This document shows positions 27,904-37,994 of a stretch of DNA of 64,000 nucleotides, piece after piece. Origin of the DNA: Nitrosomonas mobilis. GTDB lineage: Bacteria > Pseudomonadota > Gammaproteobacteria > Burkholderiales > Nitrosomonadaceae. Where the stretch lies: the NCBI RefSeq assembly GCF_900103035.1, contig NZ_FMWO01000059.1:28066-92065 (forward strand), in the 5' to 3' direction. A program made the translations under genes and the position numbers. Below the pieces are notes generated by a model, which was not told the DNA's origin, searched no databases, and saw only the letters and a list, made by a program, of their open reading frames with translations. Numbering within the stretch: the first letter of the stretch is position 1; each line of letters opens with the position of its first letter.

Positions 27904-28085
27904 AAGACCACTTCATTCTTGCCGGAAAAATACGACCAGAGGCTTTTTTACGCCAACCGCTGCACAACATTTCACTCGCGCTGCTTAAAAAAACAGGCAG
28001 TCCTTTCGTGAAAAAGGAGGTTTTCTAGTAGGCACTAAATATTGAACCACAATAGCGAGCTTTTTTTCTGCTGGATTTGAGAATA

Positions 28086-29201
28086 TCAGCGTTGCAGCGC
28101 CTGTAGTGGCGGAACATGATCGTAACCATGCGCGAGCGCCACTTCCTCGTAAGTAACCAGCCCCCTATGCACATTCAGTCCGCGTCGGAGATGCTCATCT
28201 TTGCGCAATGCTTCGAGGTTGTCATCCGCCAGCCGCAGCACAAATGGTAGAGTTGCCTGATTGAGGGCAAAAGCCGACGTTCTGGCGACAGCACCAGGCA
28301 TGTTGGTCACGCAGTAATGCACGATGTTTTCTTCGATGAAAGTCGGATGATCGTGTGTCGTAGGGTGTGAGGTCTCGAAACACCCACCTTGATCGATGGC
28401 AACATCGACTACGACTGAACCAGGTTGCATCTGCCGCAGGTGTTCGCGAGTCACGAGCTTAGGTGCCGCTGCACCAGGAATGAGTACACTCCCGATGGCC
28501 AGATCAGCATCGACCAGTTGCCGACGAATGCTGTCGGGGCTGGAATATACGGTTTCAATCTGACTACCGAACAGTTCATCCAGATGCCCAAGCGCTTCCA
28601 GATTCCGATCCAGCACGATTACACGCGCGCCAAACCCAACAGCAACACGTGCCGCGTTGTAGCCGACGACACCGCCACCGATGATAACGATTTTCCCAGG
28701 TGCGACTCCGGGAACACCTCCTAACAGGACGCCGCTCCCACCAGTAGATTTTTCCAGGCAATGCGCACCAATCTGAATCGACAGGCGGCCGGCAACCTCG
28801 GACATTGGTGCAAGCAGCGGTAATCTGCCGCGTAAATCGGTAACGGTTTCATAGGCAATGCAGCTCGCACCGGATGCCACCAGATCGCGGGTCTGTTCCG
28901 GGTCGGGCGCAAGATGCAAATAGGCAAACAGAATCTGCCCACGCTGCAGCATCTTGCATTCATTAGCCTGCGGTTCCTTGACTTTGACGATCATGTTCGC
29001 ATCGGCATAGATTGCTTCTGCGTCATTCACAATGCGAGCGCCCGCCTGCTGATAGTCCTGATCATGCAGATTGATACTGGTACCTGCATCGTGTTCGACC
29101 CACACCTCATGCCCGCGTTTGACCAGTTCCACAACAGCAGCAGGGACCAATCCTATCCGATATTCATGATTCTTGATTTCCTTCGGCACGCCAATGCGCA
29201 T
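28086..29201 (-). CDS. ald: Alanine dehydrogenase
   Basis: NAD-dependent L-alanine dehydrogenase (371 aa) interconverting alanine with pyruvate and ammonia in the cytoplasm. The N-terminus [18 protein letters not shown], the substrate region MIVKVKEP, and the Rossmann motif [15 protein letters not shown] are clear. [20 protein letters not shown] and [15 protein letters not shown] complete the family signature. It stands alone, with IS debris downstream. In an ammonia oxidiser it could link ammonia pools and amino-acid metabolism, which is inference. Confidence 0.95.
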   Translation of the reverse strand: MRIGVPKEIKNHEYRIGLVPAAVVELVKRGHEVWVEHDAGTSINLHDQDYQQAGARIVNDAEAIYADANMIVKVKEPQANECKMLQRGQILFAYLHLAPDPEQTRDLVASGASCIAYETVTDLRGRLPLLAPMSEVAGRLSIQIGAHCLEKSTGGSGVLLGGVPGVAPGKIVIIGGGVVGYNAARVAVGFGARVIVLDRNLEALGHLDELFGSQIETVYSSPDSIRRQLVDADLAIGSVLIPGAAAPKLVTREHLRQMQPGSVVVDVAIDQGGCFETSHPTTHDHPTFIEENIVHYCVTNMPGAVARTSAFALNQATLPFVLRLADDNLEALRKDEHLRRGLNVHRGLVTYEEVALAHGYDHVPPLQALQR

Positions 29202-29330
29202 TCCTGACTCCGCTATTACAGGCCATTATCCAAACCAAAAACAATTGTGCTGTGAACGGCATGCCGGATATTGGTCACAGCATGTAAATCTGAAGTTCAG
29301 CCACATCAATAGTTACGAAAGACCACACCT

Positions 29331-29822
29331 TCAAATTACCTCGGCCTTTTCAATGATGACATCTTCCATCGGTACGTCCTGATGACCAGCTCTGTTTCCT
29401 GTTTTTACTTTCCTGATCGCGTCGACCACTTCCTGTCCATCAGTGACCTTACCGAACACGCAATAACCATAACCCTGTGCAGAGGGATTAGTATGGTCCA
29501 GAAAGTGATTGTTGGCCACATTGATGAAAAATTGTGCTGTAGCCGAGTGAGGGTCGCTGGTACGTGCCATCGCGATGGCATAGGTCTCGTTGTGCAAGCC
29601 GTTGGCAGCTTCATTCTGAACGGGTGCCAGGGTATCTTTTTCTTTCATCCCGGGCGCAAAACCTCCGCCTTGGATCATGAAACCATCGATGACCCGATGA
29701 AACAGCGTATTCTCATAATGACCATTTTCAACGTAATTCAAAAAATTTTTGACCGTGACCGGTGCTTTTTCATGATTGAGCTCTAGCGTAATGACACCAT
29801 GATTTGTATGTAATTTGATCAT
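29331..29822 (-). CDS. ppiB: Cytoplasmic peptidyl-prolyl isomerase (cyclophilin)
   Basis: 163-aa cyclophilin catalysing cis-trans isomerisation of prolyl bonds. It has no signal peptide ([15 protein letters not shown]). The family blocks [38 protein letters not shown] and [11 protein letters not shown] are all present. Start supported by GGATAAAG just upstream. A second cyclophilin with a signal peptide lies 34 bp upstream in the same direction, so a cytosolic and a periplasmic isomerase appear to share a transcript. Confidence 0.95.
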   Translation of the reverse strand: MIKLHTNHGVITLELNHEKAPVTVKNFLNYVENGHYENTLFHRVIDGFMIQGGGFAPGMKEKDTLAPVQNEAANGLHNETYAIAMARTSDPHSATAQFFINVANNHFLDHTNPSAQGYGYCVFGKVTDGQEVVDAIRKVKTGNRAGHQDVPMEDVIIEKAEVI

Positions 29823-29856
29823 TCTTTATCCTGAAATATATGAGTTTAGGGCATTT

Positions 29857-30495
29857 TTAATCGGAGCCGGTATCTGTGGCGAGCAATCTGACTCTTTCAA
29901 TAACGACAGCGCTACGTGGTGCGTCACTGACAAAAGGACCTTGTGCGCCGGTAGAGGTCAGCGCAATTTTATTGACTACGCTCATCCCGGATATCACCTT
30001 GCCAAAGACGGTATACCCGTAACCGTGCTGCGTTGGTGCGGTGTAATCGAGAAAACCGTTATCCGCAACATTGATGAAAAACTGTGATGTTGCGGAATGC
30101 GGCTCGCTGGTACGCGCCATCGCAATAGTGCCCAGCTTGTTTTTCAGACCGTTCGCAGCCTCATTCTCGACAGGCTGCTGCGTGGGTTTCTGGACGAAAT
30201 TCTGATCGAATCCGCCCCCCTGTATCATGAAGCCGGCGATCACCCGATGAAAAATAGTACCGTTGTAGAAACCATCTTTTACATAGGTCAGGAAGTTTTC
30301 AACTGTTTTGGGTGCCTTCTCCGGGTAGAGTTCCAGCTGAATGGATCCATGGTTCGTTTGAATTTCTACTTTGGGATTGGCTGCGAGAGTATGGCTGCCA
30401 ACTATCAGCAGCAACCATAGTGTCAAATGAAAACCGATTTTTTTACCGATGATTGCAGGCGAAACAACCTGCCATCTGGGGAGCAAATTATTCAT
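29857..30495 (-). CDS. ppiA: Periplasmic peptidyl-prolyl isomerase (cyclophilin)
   Basis: 212-aa cyclophilin with an N-terminal export signal: a hydrophobic segment FHLTLWLLLIVGSHTLAANP ends in a likely signal-peptidase site after LAA. The mature part has [37 protein letters not shown] and GYTVFGKVISG. It is about half identical by eye to the downstream ppiB, suggesting an old duplication. The exact start is uncertain, because the N-region before the hydrophobic core is long (about 20 residues). Confidence 0.92.
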   Translation of the reverse strand: MNNLLPRWQVVSPAIIGKKIGFHLTLWLLLIVGSHTLAANPKVEIQTNHGSIQLELYPEKAPKTVENFLTYVKDGFYNGTIFHRVIAGFMIQGGGFDQNFVQKPTQQPVENEAANGLKNKLGTIAMARTSEPHSATSQFFINVADNGFLDYTAPTQHGYGYTVFGKVISGMSVVNKIALTSTGAQGPFVSDAPRSAVVIERVRLLATDTGSD

Positions 30496-30666
30496 TATGT
30501 TATACTCAAAAAGTTTTTTCTGAATGCCACAAGTGATCTAAAACACGTGATGGTAAGCGATTAGCGAGCTTTTGTGTTTTTTGCGCAAGCTTCTGCACAA
30601 TCATCGACAAGCGCCGCCAGAAATTTTACCAACAATCTAATCATACCGATAAATTCATCAATTTAC

Positions 30667-32058
30667 ATGTCAGCCTCGAAACCAAAGATTTATAACACGC
30701 TTGCCAGAACCAAGCAGGAATTTGTACCTATGACTCCAGGGGAAGTCAAACTGTATGTTTGCGGCATGACGGTCTATGATTACTGCCATCTCGGCCATGC
30801 ACGGGTGTTGGTAGTGTTTGACAGCGTGGTACGCTGGTTGCAAACATTGGGATTTAAAGTGATTTACGTACGCAACATCACGGATATCGATGACAAGATC
30901 ATTCAGCGCGCGTTGATTAATGGGGAATCAATCAAAACCCTGACCGATCGCTATATTCAGGCCATGCAGGAGGATGCCGCAGCGCTGGGTGTGATGCCGC
31001 CCTCTCATGAGCCGCGCGCTACCGAATGCATCGATACGATGATCGCGATGATTAGTGCGTTGCTGGCAAAGAATCTTGCTTACACAGCGGATAATAATGA
31101 CGTGTATTACGCGGTACATAATTTCCCGCATTACGGCAAGCTATCGGGTAAATCACTGGAAGATTTGCGCGCGGGTGAGCGGGTTGAAATCGATGGCAAC
31201 AAACGTGACCCGCTCGATTTTGTTTTGTGGAAAGCGGCCAAACCGGATGAACCCTATTGGGACTCGCCATGGGGGAAAGGTCGTCCAGGCTGGCATATCG
31301 AATGTTCAGCGATGAGCGAACATTATCTGGGTGCGCAATTCGACATTCATGGCGGTGGTCAAGATTTGCAGTTTCCCCATCATGAGAACGAAATTGCCCA
31401 AAGTGAAGGGATGCACGGTCATCAGCATGTCAATTACTGGATGCACAATGGCTTTGTGCGGGTAGATAACGAGAAAATGTCCAAATCGCTCGGTAATTTC
31501 TTCACGGTGCGTGAGGTATTGACGCGCTACCAACCAGAAGTTGTCCGTTTCTTCATTCTGCGTGCGCATTACCGCAGTCCACTTAATTACTCGGACGCAC
31601 ATCTGGATGATGCCAAAAATGCGCTGGAAAGGCTCTATACAGTGCTCAGAAATCACGACGGCACCACGATAGCAATAGACTGGGAGCAAGATCCGTACGC
31701 ATTACGCTTCATGACGGCAATGAACGATGATTTCAATACACCGGAAGCGATTGCCGTACTGTTCGACCTGGCTAGTGAAGCAAATCGGACAGGTGATACC
31801 CGCTATGCCGCGTTACTCAAATCTTTGGCTGGAGTGCTCGGCTTGATGCAGCAGTCTCCCCAAAGTTTTTTTCAGTATCTGACGGATTCACAAACAAACG
31901 AACTGACGGAAGTGCTCATTGAACAGTTGATTCAGCAACGCCTGCAAGCCCGTCAAGAAAAAGATTTCGCCAAAGCAGACTCCCTGCGCCAGCAGTTAAG
32001 TGAAAATGGCATCATACTCGAAGATGGCTCCCAAGGTACGGTTTGGCGAAGAGCCTGA
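30667..32058 (+). CDS. cysS: Cysteinyl-tRNA synthetase
   Basis: Class I aminoacyl-tRNA synthetase (463 aa) charging tRNA-Cys. It shows the zinc and substrate cysteine in [10 protein letters not shown], the HIGH motif as [28 protein letters not shown] and the KMSKS loop. The open frame extends to 30574, but the ATG at 30667 ([15 protein letters not shown]) fits the family start; the upstream residues are unlike any homologue. It is divergent from ppiA, leaving about 170 bp for promoters. Confidence 0.95.
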   Translation: MSASKPKIYNTLARTKQEFVPMTPGEVKLYVCGMTVYDYCHLGHARVLVVFDSVVRWLQTLGFKVIYVRNITDIDDKIIQRALINGESIKTLTDRYIQAMQEDAAALGVMPPSHEPRATECIDTMIAMISALLAKNLAYTADNNDVYYAVHNFPHYGKLSGKSLEDLRAGERVEIDGNKRDPLDFVLWKAAKPDEPYWDSPWGKGRPGWHIECSAMSEHYLGAQFDIHGGGQDLQFPHHENEIAQSEGMHGHQHVNYWMHNGFVRVDNEKMSKSLGNFFTVREVLTRYQPEVVRFFILRAHYRSPLNYSDAHLDDAKNALERLYTVLRNHDGTTIAIDWEQDPYALRFMTAMNDDFNTPEAIAVLFDLASEANRTGDTRYAALLKSLAGVLGLMQQSPQSFFQYLTDSQTNELTEVLIEQLIQQRLQARQEKDFAKADSLRQQLSENGIILEDGSQGTVWRRA

Positions 32059-32208
32059 TCTGGAACCATCAATAACATCGTGATGAAGCGTAACTTTGAC
32101 GAAATCGTGGAAAATGTCTCTCAAGATATTATCAGGCCGAGAAAACGACGAACCTGATAAAAATTACGCTCAGATTTCATCGCACAGCACCTAACTAATA
32201 AAGTCAGA
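32059..32208. other. Convergent cysS/pyrF gap with weak hairpin
   Basis: The gap between the convergent genes holds a 7-bp inverted repeat, TATCAGG at about 32,129 and CCTGATA about 17 nt later, followed by AAAATT. It could act as a weak bidirectional terminator. No gene was seen. Confidence 0.3.
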
Positions 32209-32904
32209 TTATACGAAATATATTTCCCGGCTAATCTTCTCCAGAACTTTCAGAGGCTCTGCTGCCCGCGTAATTGGTCGTCCGATTACAAGATAATCAG
32301 CGCCATTCTGCACCGCTTGACGCGGCGTCGCGACCCTCGCCTGATCATTATAGCCACTGTCAGCCAGTCGAATTCCCGGGGTAACCAACAAAAACTCTTC
32401 TATTAAACCTGATGACCGTAGTTGTGCAGCTTCCAATGCCGAGCAAACCACTCCATCAAGCCCGCACTGCTGCGTTAACAGAGCGAGCCGCTGAACAATA
32501 TGCGCCGGAGTATCAAATAAACCAACCTCATCAAGATCTTCACGCTGCAGACTGGTTAATAGCGTAACTGCGATCAGTTTAGTATTTTTTTGATGCAAAG
32601 ATTCACGACAGGCCAGCAACATTTTCTTACCGCCCAGTGCGTGAACATTAATCATCCATACACCAAGTGCGGCTGCGGCTGTACATGCAGAAGCCGCTGT
32701 ATTCGGAATATCGTGAAATTTCAGATCGAGAAATATCTCGAAGTCCAAGCGCATCAATTTCTCAATCAATTGCGGACCGGCACGAGTAAATAGTTCTTTC
32801 CCGACCTTGATACGGCAAAGGCTGCGATCCAGTCGCCTCGCAAGTTCCAATGCTTCTACTTGATCCGGGAAATCAAGCGCTACAATGATACGAGGGTCAC
32901 ACAA
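32209..32904 (-). CDS. pyrF: Orotidine 5'-phosphate decarboxylase
   Basis: Last step of UMP synthesis (231 aa). The signature RIIVALDFP, the catalytic block [19 protein letters not shown] and YLVIGRPIT are present. An in-frame ORF extends to 33009, but those residues are a shadow of lapA. TTG at 32904, 2 nt after the lapA stop, gives the normal N-terminus ([12 protein letters not shown]). It ends the aroA-cmk-rpsA-ihfB-lapA-pyrF series and converges with cysS. Confidence 0.93.
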   Translation of the reverse strand: MCDPRIIVALDFPDQVEALELARRLDRSLCRIKVGKELFTRAGPQLIEKLMRLDFEIFLDLKFHDIPNTAASACTAAAALGVWMINVHALGGKKMLLACRESLHQKNTKLIAVTLLTSLQREDLDEVGLFDTPAHIVQRLALLTQQCGLDGVVCSALEAAQLRSSGLIEEFLLVTPGIRLADSGYNDQARVATPRQAVQNGADYLVIGRPITRAAEPLKVLEKISREIYFV

Positions 32905-32906
32905 AC

Positions 32907-33134
32907 TTATTTCCGACTTTGAAATTTTTGCACCAGACAGGAAAAATAGCCAAAAATGCCGCCAAGAAAAAAACAGATAAACAAAATGACAACCATCGGT
33001 AATTCCCATTCGATACCAAAATAATAACGTATGGTTGTCATATCTGAGTTTTTTACCGCAAAACTGAGTAACAGAAAAAAAATGGTCACGCGCAGCAAAG
33101 TAAGCAGTATATGTGTCATTTTTATGAAATCCAT
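32907..33134 (-). CDS. lapA: LapA-domain (DUF1049) membrane protein
   Basis: 75-aa inner-membrane protein of the LapA family, with two hydrophobic segments ([19 protein letters not shown] and [19 protein letters not shown]) and a basic C-terminal tail. In Escherichia coli, LapA and LapB help control lipopolysaccharide synthesis. It lies between ihfB and pyrF as in many betaproteobacteria. The start could instead be the Met 5 codons later (33119). No lapB follows here; pyrF does. Confidence 0.85.
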   Translation of the reverse strand: MDFIKMTHILLTLLRVTIFFLLLSFAVKNSDMTTIRYYFGIEWELPMVVILFICFFLGGIFGYFSCLVQKFQSRK

Positions 33135-33257
33135 ATCGACCAGATCAATTCATTAATCTTGTTATCCACTTAAATCAATTGTACGGTGACATAATTAAGA
33201 CTTCGTTACAATAAAGGTCGATACTGGACGATTTGATCCGCACTTTTTCCTAAATTC

Positions 33258-33557
33258 TTACTTTCTATTTTTACTGACAGCTGCATCAATTAGTTCACGC
33301 ATTCTTTTTCCAGCTTTGAAGTGCGGAACATATTTTGCGGGTACCTGAACTTTCTCGCCAGATTTAGGATTCCGACCAATGCGTGCTGGTCGGAAGTTTA
33401 GATCAAAGCTACCAAATCCTCGAATCTCGATACGCTCCCCCCTAGAGAGACTAGCAGCCATCGCATCGAGCATAATTTTGACAATTAATTCGGCATCTTT
33501 TGCTAAAAGCTGTGGAAAGCGTTCAGCCAATCTGGATACCAGTTGAGATTTTGTCAT
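33258..33557 (-). CDS. ihfB: Integration host factor beta subunit
   Basis: 99-aa DNA-bending protein of the HU/IHF family, pairing with IhfA. The beta-arm signature [23 protein letters not shown] is complete, with the conserved Pro for DNA kinking. It begins 9 bp after the rpsA stop, the classic rpsA-ihfB arrangement. Confidence 0.96.
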   Translation of the reverse strand: MTKSQLVSRLAERFPQLLAKDAELIVKIMLDAMAASLSRGERIEIRGFGSFDLNFRPARIGRNPKSGEKVQVPAKYVPHFKAGKRMRELIDAAVSKNRK

Positions 33558-33566
33558 GATGCACCC

Positions 33567-35312
33567 TTACTGTTCTTCAGAACTTTTGCTGTCACTCGCC
33601 TCAGAAGCTTTACTATCGATCTTGGCCCTCAACAATGCACCAAGATTCGTTGTGCCTGCATTAGCTGGGGCAGGCGACGAAGCAACTACCTTCACGGCTT
33701 TTTCTTCTTCTTCTTTTAATTTTGATTTAACTGACAAACTGATATTACGGGTTTTGCGATCAACATTGATGATTTTAGCTTCAATCTCATCACCTTCCTT
33801 AAGCTGCAAGCGAATATCCTCGACTTTGTCGTGCGATAATTCGGATGCACGCAGATAGCCTTCCACTTCTTCAGTCAGCGTAATGACTGCACCCTTGGCA
33901 TCTACTGATTTTACGATACCCTTAACCAGGCTATTTTTATCATTTGACGCCACATAAACTGTAAAAGGATCGCCTTCCAATTGTTTAATGCCTAAAGAAA
34001 TTCGCTCTTTCTCGACATCAATTGATAATACGACCGCTTCGACTTCGTCTCCTTTCTTAAATTCCAGGATCGCTTTTTCGCCAGGCTCTATCCAGGAGAG
34101 ATCAGATAAGTGTACCAGTCCATCAATATTGCCAGGCAAGCCAATAAACAGACCAAAATCTGTAATCGATCTAATCTGTCCGCTCACTTTGTCTCCCTTC
34201 TCGTGACTCAGCGCGAATTCATCCCATGGATTAGGTTTGCATTGCTTCATACCCAGAGAGATCCTTCGGCGATCTTCATCAATTTCAAGAATCATTACCT
34301 CAACTTCATCACCAAGCTGAACAATCTTGGATGGATAAATATTTTTATTCGTCCAGTCCATCTCTGAAACATGCACCAATCCTTCTATTCCCTGCTCTAT
34401 CTCGACAAAAACACCATAATCCGTCATATTGGTTACTTTGCCAAACAGACGAGTACCATGTGGATAACGGCGTGACAGACCAACCCATGGATCTTCCGTC
34501 AACTGTTTCATCCCAAGGGAAACACGATTTTTCTCTTTATCAAATTTCAGTATTTTGGCGGTTACTTCATCCCCGACATTAATGACTTCACTGGGATGTT
34601 TAACACGTCGCCACGCGAGATCGGTTATATGTAGCAGCCCATCAATACCACCCAGGTCTACAAATGCACCGTAATCAGTAATATTTTTAACGATTCCCTG
34701 TACCGTTGCTCCTTCCTGCAAACTTGACAACAACGCCTCACGATCCGCGCCCAAGGTTGCTTCGAGAACAGCTCGCCGTGAAACTACTACATTATTACGC
34801 TTACGATCAAGCTTGATAACCTTAAACTCCATTTCTTTGTTTTCGTAAGGAGTCATATCCTTGACAGGTCGAACATCTACCAGAGACCCCGGCAGAAATG
34901 CACGGATACTGTTAACAGTCGCAGTCAAACCACCCTTAACCTTACCGTTAACCATGCCGGTCACAATCCTGCCCTCCTCCATGGCTGATTCCAGATCGTA
35001 CCAAGCACTTAAGCGCTTGGCTTTGTCTCGTGACAATCGGGTCTCTCCATAACCATTTTCCAATGCTTCAATTGCAACGCTGACAAATTCCCCTACCTTC
35101 GCCTCAATTTCGCCTTTGTCATTTTTGAACTCCTCAATCGGAATGTAACTCTCTGATTTCAAGCCGGCATTAACCACCACGAAATTAAAATCAATACGGA
35201 TAATTTCAGCGGTTATTACCTCCCCAACCCGCATTTCTTTTTGTGAGAGGCTTTCTTCGAAGAGTTGCGCAAAACTTTCCATGGAACTCGTTACATTGGT
35301 AGCAGTAGTCAT
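33567..35312 (-). CDS. rpsA: 30S ribosomal protein S1
   Basis: Essential mRNA-binding ribosomal protein (581 aa) with six S1 RNA-binding repeats; for example [57 protein letters not shown] and [14 protein letters not shown] are successive domains 3 to 5. The first two domains bind the ribosome. Length is slightly above the E. coli protein (557 aa). It lies between cmk (133 bp upstream) and ihfB. The upstream gap has a short hairpin (35373-35394) followed at distance by a T10 run on the coding strand, which may be part of its autoregulated leader. Confidence 0.97.
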   Translation of the reverse strand: MTTATNVTSSMESFAQLFEESLSQKEMRVGEVITAEIIRIDFNFVVVNAGLKSESYIPIEEFKNDKGEIEAKVGEFVSVAIEALENGYGETRLSRDKAKRLSAWYDLESAMEEGRIVTGMVNGKVKGGLTATVNSIRAFLPGSLVDVRPVKDMTPYENKEMEFKVIKLDRKRNNVVVSRRAVLEATLGADREALLSSLQEGATVQGIVKNITDYGAFVDLGGIDGLLHITDLAWRRVKHPSEVINVGDEVTAKILKFDKEKNRVSLGMKQLTEDPWVGLSRRYPHGTRLFGKVTNMTDYGVFVEIEQGIEGLVHVSEMDWTNKNIYPSKIVQLGDEVEVMILEIDEDRRRISLGMKQCKPNPWDEFALSHEKGDKVSGQIRSITDFGLFIGLPGNIDGLVHLSDLSWIEPGEKAILEFKKGDEVEAVVLSIDVEKERISLGIKQLEGDPFTVYVASNDKNSLVKGIVKSVDAKGAVITLTEEVEGYLRASELSHDKVEDIRLQLKEGDEIEAKIINVDRKTRNISLSVKSKLKEEEEKAVKVVASSPAPANAGTTNLGALLRAKIDSKASEASDSKSSEEQ

Positions 35313-35445
35313 TATTAAAAAAATACCCGATCGTAAAATAAATATCCCAAAAAAAAAACTTAATCAGGACAGGTTAGTTGAAAAAACAGCTAACTGCAAA
35401 TAAGTGCAGTGTTCTGTACTTGTGAAACAACATCTTGCCAAAGCA

Positions 35446-36144
35446 TTACTTTACTGGATTTGTACGTGCCCTGGCGTGCAATTCTGCTGCAGCGTAGCTA
35501 TCCAACACTTGCTTGACCGCCTCATCTATTGACAGGCTGGATGTATCCAAGAGTTGCGCATCTATATGTTGCTTCAACGGCGACAGTGCCCGGTCACTAT
35601 CACGCTGATCGCGCTCCCGCAACATTTGCAGCAGATTAGGCATACTAGCATTAATCCCTTTTTCCTTCAACTGCTTATAGCGTCGATTTGCACGCTCTTC
35701 AACGCTTGCCGTCAGATAGATTTTAAGCGCTGCATCAGGAAAAACCACCGATCCCATGTCACGCCCGTCGGTAACCAGTCCCGGTAACCTGCAGAAATCC
35801 CGTTGTCGCTGCAGCAATGCCGCCCGCAAGGCCGGGAAATGAGCAATTCTGGAAGCAAATTCGCCACAGGACTCGGCACGTATTGCACTGTCAACATTCT
35901 GTCCATCCAGCCAGACAAGAGAATTCTCGAAAGAAAAATTTATTTTTCCGGCAATTTCTGCCAGCTGCATTTCATCGCTGGCATCTATGTTGTCTTGCAA
36001 GGCACGTAACGCTACCAGCCTGTAAAGTGCACCACTGTCCAGATAATGAAATCCAAGTTTTTGCGCTGCTAGGTACGCAACGGTTCCCTTGCCAGAAGCG
36101 GAAGGGCCATCGATTGTAATGATAGGAATAGCATGGTTATTCAT
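35446..36144 (-). CDS. cmk: Cytidylate kinase
   Basis: 232-aa nucleoside monophosphate kinase phosphorylating CMP and dCMP. The P-loop is IDGPSASGKGTVA; YRLVAL, TDGRDMGSVVFPDA and the lid region DQRDSDRALSPL match the family. It lies between aroA and rpsA, a conserved order across Proteobacteria, with 48 bp to aroA. Confidence 0.96.
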   Translation of the reverse strand: MNNHAIPIITIDGPSASGKGTVAYLAAQKLGFHYLDSGALYRLVALRALQDNIDASDEMQLAEIAGKINFSFENSLVWLDGQNVDSAIRAESCGEFASRIAHFPALRAALLQRQRDFCRLPGLVTDGRDMGSVVFPDAALKIYLTASVEERANRRYKQLKEKGINASMPNLLQMLRERDQRDSDRALSPLKQHIDAQLLDTSSLSIDEAVKQVLDSYAAAELHARARTNPVK

Positions 36145-36192
36145 ATTCAGGCTGGCTCAGTTTAGACTGCTTGTCTGACAAGCTCTAAGCAT

Positions 36193-37491
36193 CTAACGGG
36201 TTAATATGGAAAACTTCTCGAAATAATCCGGAAAGGTTTTGGCTACACAGCCAGGGTCAAGGATACGCACTGGCGCGGCCAGTGAAATCAGGGAAAAACT
36301 CATTGCCATGCGGTGATCATCGTAGGTTTCAATAGCGGCGTTAGCCGTAAACGGTCCATCAGGCGGGGTAATGCGTATAAAATCCTCACCCGACTCGATT
36401 CTTGCGCCCAATTTGCTCAGTTCAGTCGACATTGCGGCGATCCGGTCAGTTTCCTTCACTCGCCAGCTACCGATATTTCTCAGTGTGGTGGTACCTTGCG
36501 CAAACATGGCTGTTATCGCTAACGTCATTGCTGCATCAGGAATATGATTACAGTCCATGTCGATCGCCATCAACTGTTTACCGACAGCAGACCGACGTGG
36601 CGAACTGCATTCAATCCAGTCATCGCCCATTTTGACACATGCACCCATTTTTTCGAGGGCATCAACAAAACGGATATCTCCCTGTTGACTCGTATGCCCC
36701 ACCCCCTCCACACGAACAGGTCCGCCTGCAATTGCACCGGCTGCGAGAAAATAGGATGCCGAAGATGCGTCTCCTTCAACCCAAATATTGCCAGGGCTGT
36801 GATAAACCTGCTCACCAGTCATACTAAAATGCTGCCAAGATTCATGCTCGACGTGCACACCAAAACGCGCCATTTGCTGTAAAGTCAGCGCAACATAGGG
36901 TTGTGAAATCAGCAAGCCATCAACCGTAACCACCATTGGTTTTCCTGTTAGCGGAAGCGCCATAAGCAAACCACTGAGAAATTGACTGGAGATATCCCCT
37001 TTGATAGCAACTGCACCGGACTGGATGTTTGCAGGGTTAATTTTGAGTGGCGGAAAACCGGATTGCCCTGCATAATCTATGTTGGCTCCGATTTGGCGCA
37101 GCGCATTCACTAGGTCATCAATAGGGCGCTCATGCATACGCGGCACACCAGCCAAATAATAGCGCCCATGCATAAGTGCCAGCACTGCTGTCAGTGGTCG
37201 AAAGGCTGTGCCTGCATTGCCCAGAAAAAGCCGGGCCTCCTTGACTGAAAATTTCCCCTGGCAACCAGTCACTTCAATATTACTATCTTCAGAAAATTGT
37301 ATACTGATACCCAGCGTCCTCAAGGCAGCCAGCATTTGACTGGTATCATCCGATTGAAGCAATCCTGAAATAGTGGTTACGCCCTCAGCCAAAGCTGATA
37401 ACAGCAATATCCTGTTGGAAATACTTTTCGATCCGGGCAAACGGATTACTCCGTGCACTTTGTCGATTAGAGGAAGATCAAGCCAGTTCAT
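36193..37491 (-). CDS. aroA: 3-phosphoshikimate 1-carboxyvinyltransferase (EPSP synthase)
   Basis: 432-aa enzyme adding enolpyruvate to shikimate-3-phosphate in aromatic amino-acid synthesis. Signature [17 protein letters not shown] and [15 protein letters not shown] are plain, as is the C-terminal [14 protein letters not shown] block. It is the first gene of the aroA-cmk-rpsA-ihfB block. The small membrane-protein gene at 37680 diverges from it. Confidence 0.96.
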   Translation of the reverse strand: MNWLDLPLIDKVHGVIRLPGSKSISNRILLLSALAEGVTTISGLLQSDDTSQMLAALRTLGISIQFSEDSNIEVTGCQGKFSVKEARLFLGNAGTAFRPLTAVLALMHGRYYLAGVPRMHERPIDDLVNALRQIGANIDYAGQSGFPPLKINPANIQSGAVAIKGDISSQFLSGLLMALPLTGKPMVVTVDGLLISQPYVALTLQQMARFGVHVEHESWQHFSMTGEQVYHSPGNIWVEGDASSASYFLAAGAIAGGPVRVEGVGHTSQQGDIRFVDALEKMGACVKMGDDWIECSSPRRSAVGKQLMAIDMDCNHIPDAAMTLAITAMFAQGTTTLRNIGSWRVKETDRIAAMSTELSKLGARIESGEDFIRITPPDGPFTANAAIETYDDHRMAMSFSLISLAAPVRILDPGCVAKTFPDYFEKFSILTR

Positions 37492-37679
37492 GGGGTGTTC
37501 ACCAACATTAAAAAATTACTCGGAAGCCTCACACTATTTATGGTATTTCTGCAAAAACCTGGAACAACTTTTTTAGCTATGTAATGTCTATCATCACTTG
37601 TACAGATCACATACAATATACTTCTTTCAGAAAAACACCATTTAGTAAATTTTATTTTTAATAACAACGAGGCCAATTA

Positions 37680-37928
37680 ATGGAAGACTCTCATTTAAGC
37701 ACACTAATTTATTCAATTCTGGCGCTCCCGGTCGTATTCGGGATACTTTACTGGGTCAAAATTCGCAGGGATATTCGTCGCAATGAATCGGGTGAAGTCG
37801 AATACACGAGTGTTGCACAGGCTATTGGTTTCCTGGTAGTTGAGGGTTTAACAGTGGTGGCCAGTCTGGCCATTATGATCGCCGCAGTATCAGGAATTGT
37901 CCGATATATTATAATCACTTATGCTTAA
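37680..37928 (+). CDS. Small two-helix membrane protein of unknown function
   Basis: 82-aa protein not recognised. Two hydrophobic segments (LIYSILALPVVFGILYWVKI and IGFLVVEGLTVVASLAIMIAAV) flank a charged loop with RRDIRRNESGEVEY. ACGAGG precedes the ATG by 7-8 nt. It stands alone between the divergent aroA and the convergent topB. Confidence 0.6.
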   Translation: MEDSHLSTLIYSILALPVVFGILYWVKIRRDIRRNESGEVEYTSVAQAIGFLVVEGLTVVASLAIMIAAVSGIVRYIIITYA

Positions 37929-37994
37929 TCGAATGAGGAAGCTCATCAAAACCAACCTCTTTGCCGCAATATTCAAATTTCAAATATAACCTGA

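Larger units (their letters stand above)
27353..28085. other. 733-bp gap with two IS remnants
   Basis: No intact gene lies between the lipoprotein and ald. Two transposase fragments of different families are fused end to end at about 27,745. The outer ~120 bp on the left and ~180 bp on the right show nothing recognisable. Confidence 0.7.

Noticed and set aside
32905..33009. N-terminal extension of pyrF
   Set aside because: These codons overlap lapA and lack homology; TTG at 32904 gives the family N-terminus.
35373..35394. Hairpin in the rpsA leader as an intrinsic terminator after cmk
   Set aside because: The T-run is about 17 nt beyond the stem and the stem has a wobble pair; too weak to call a terminator.
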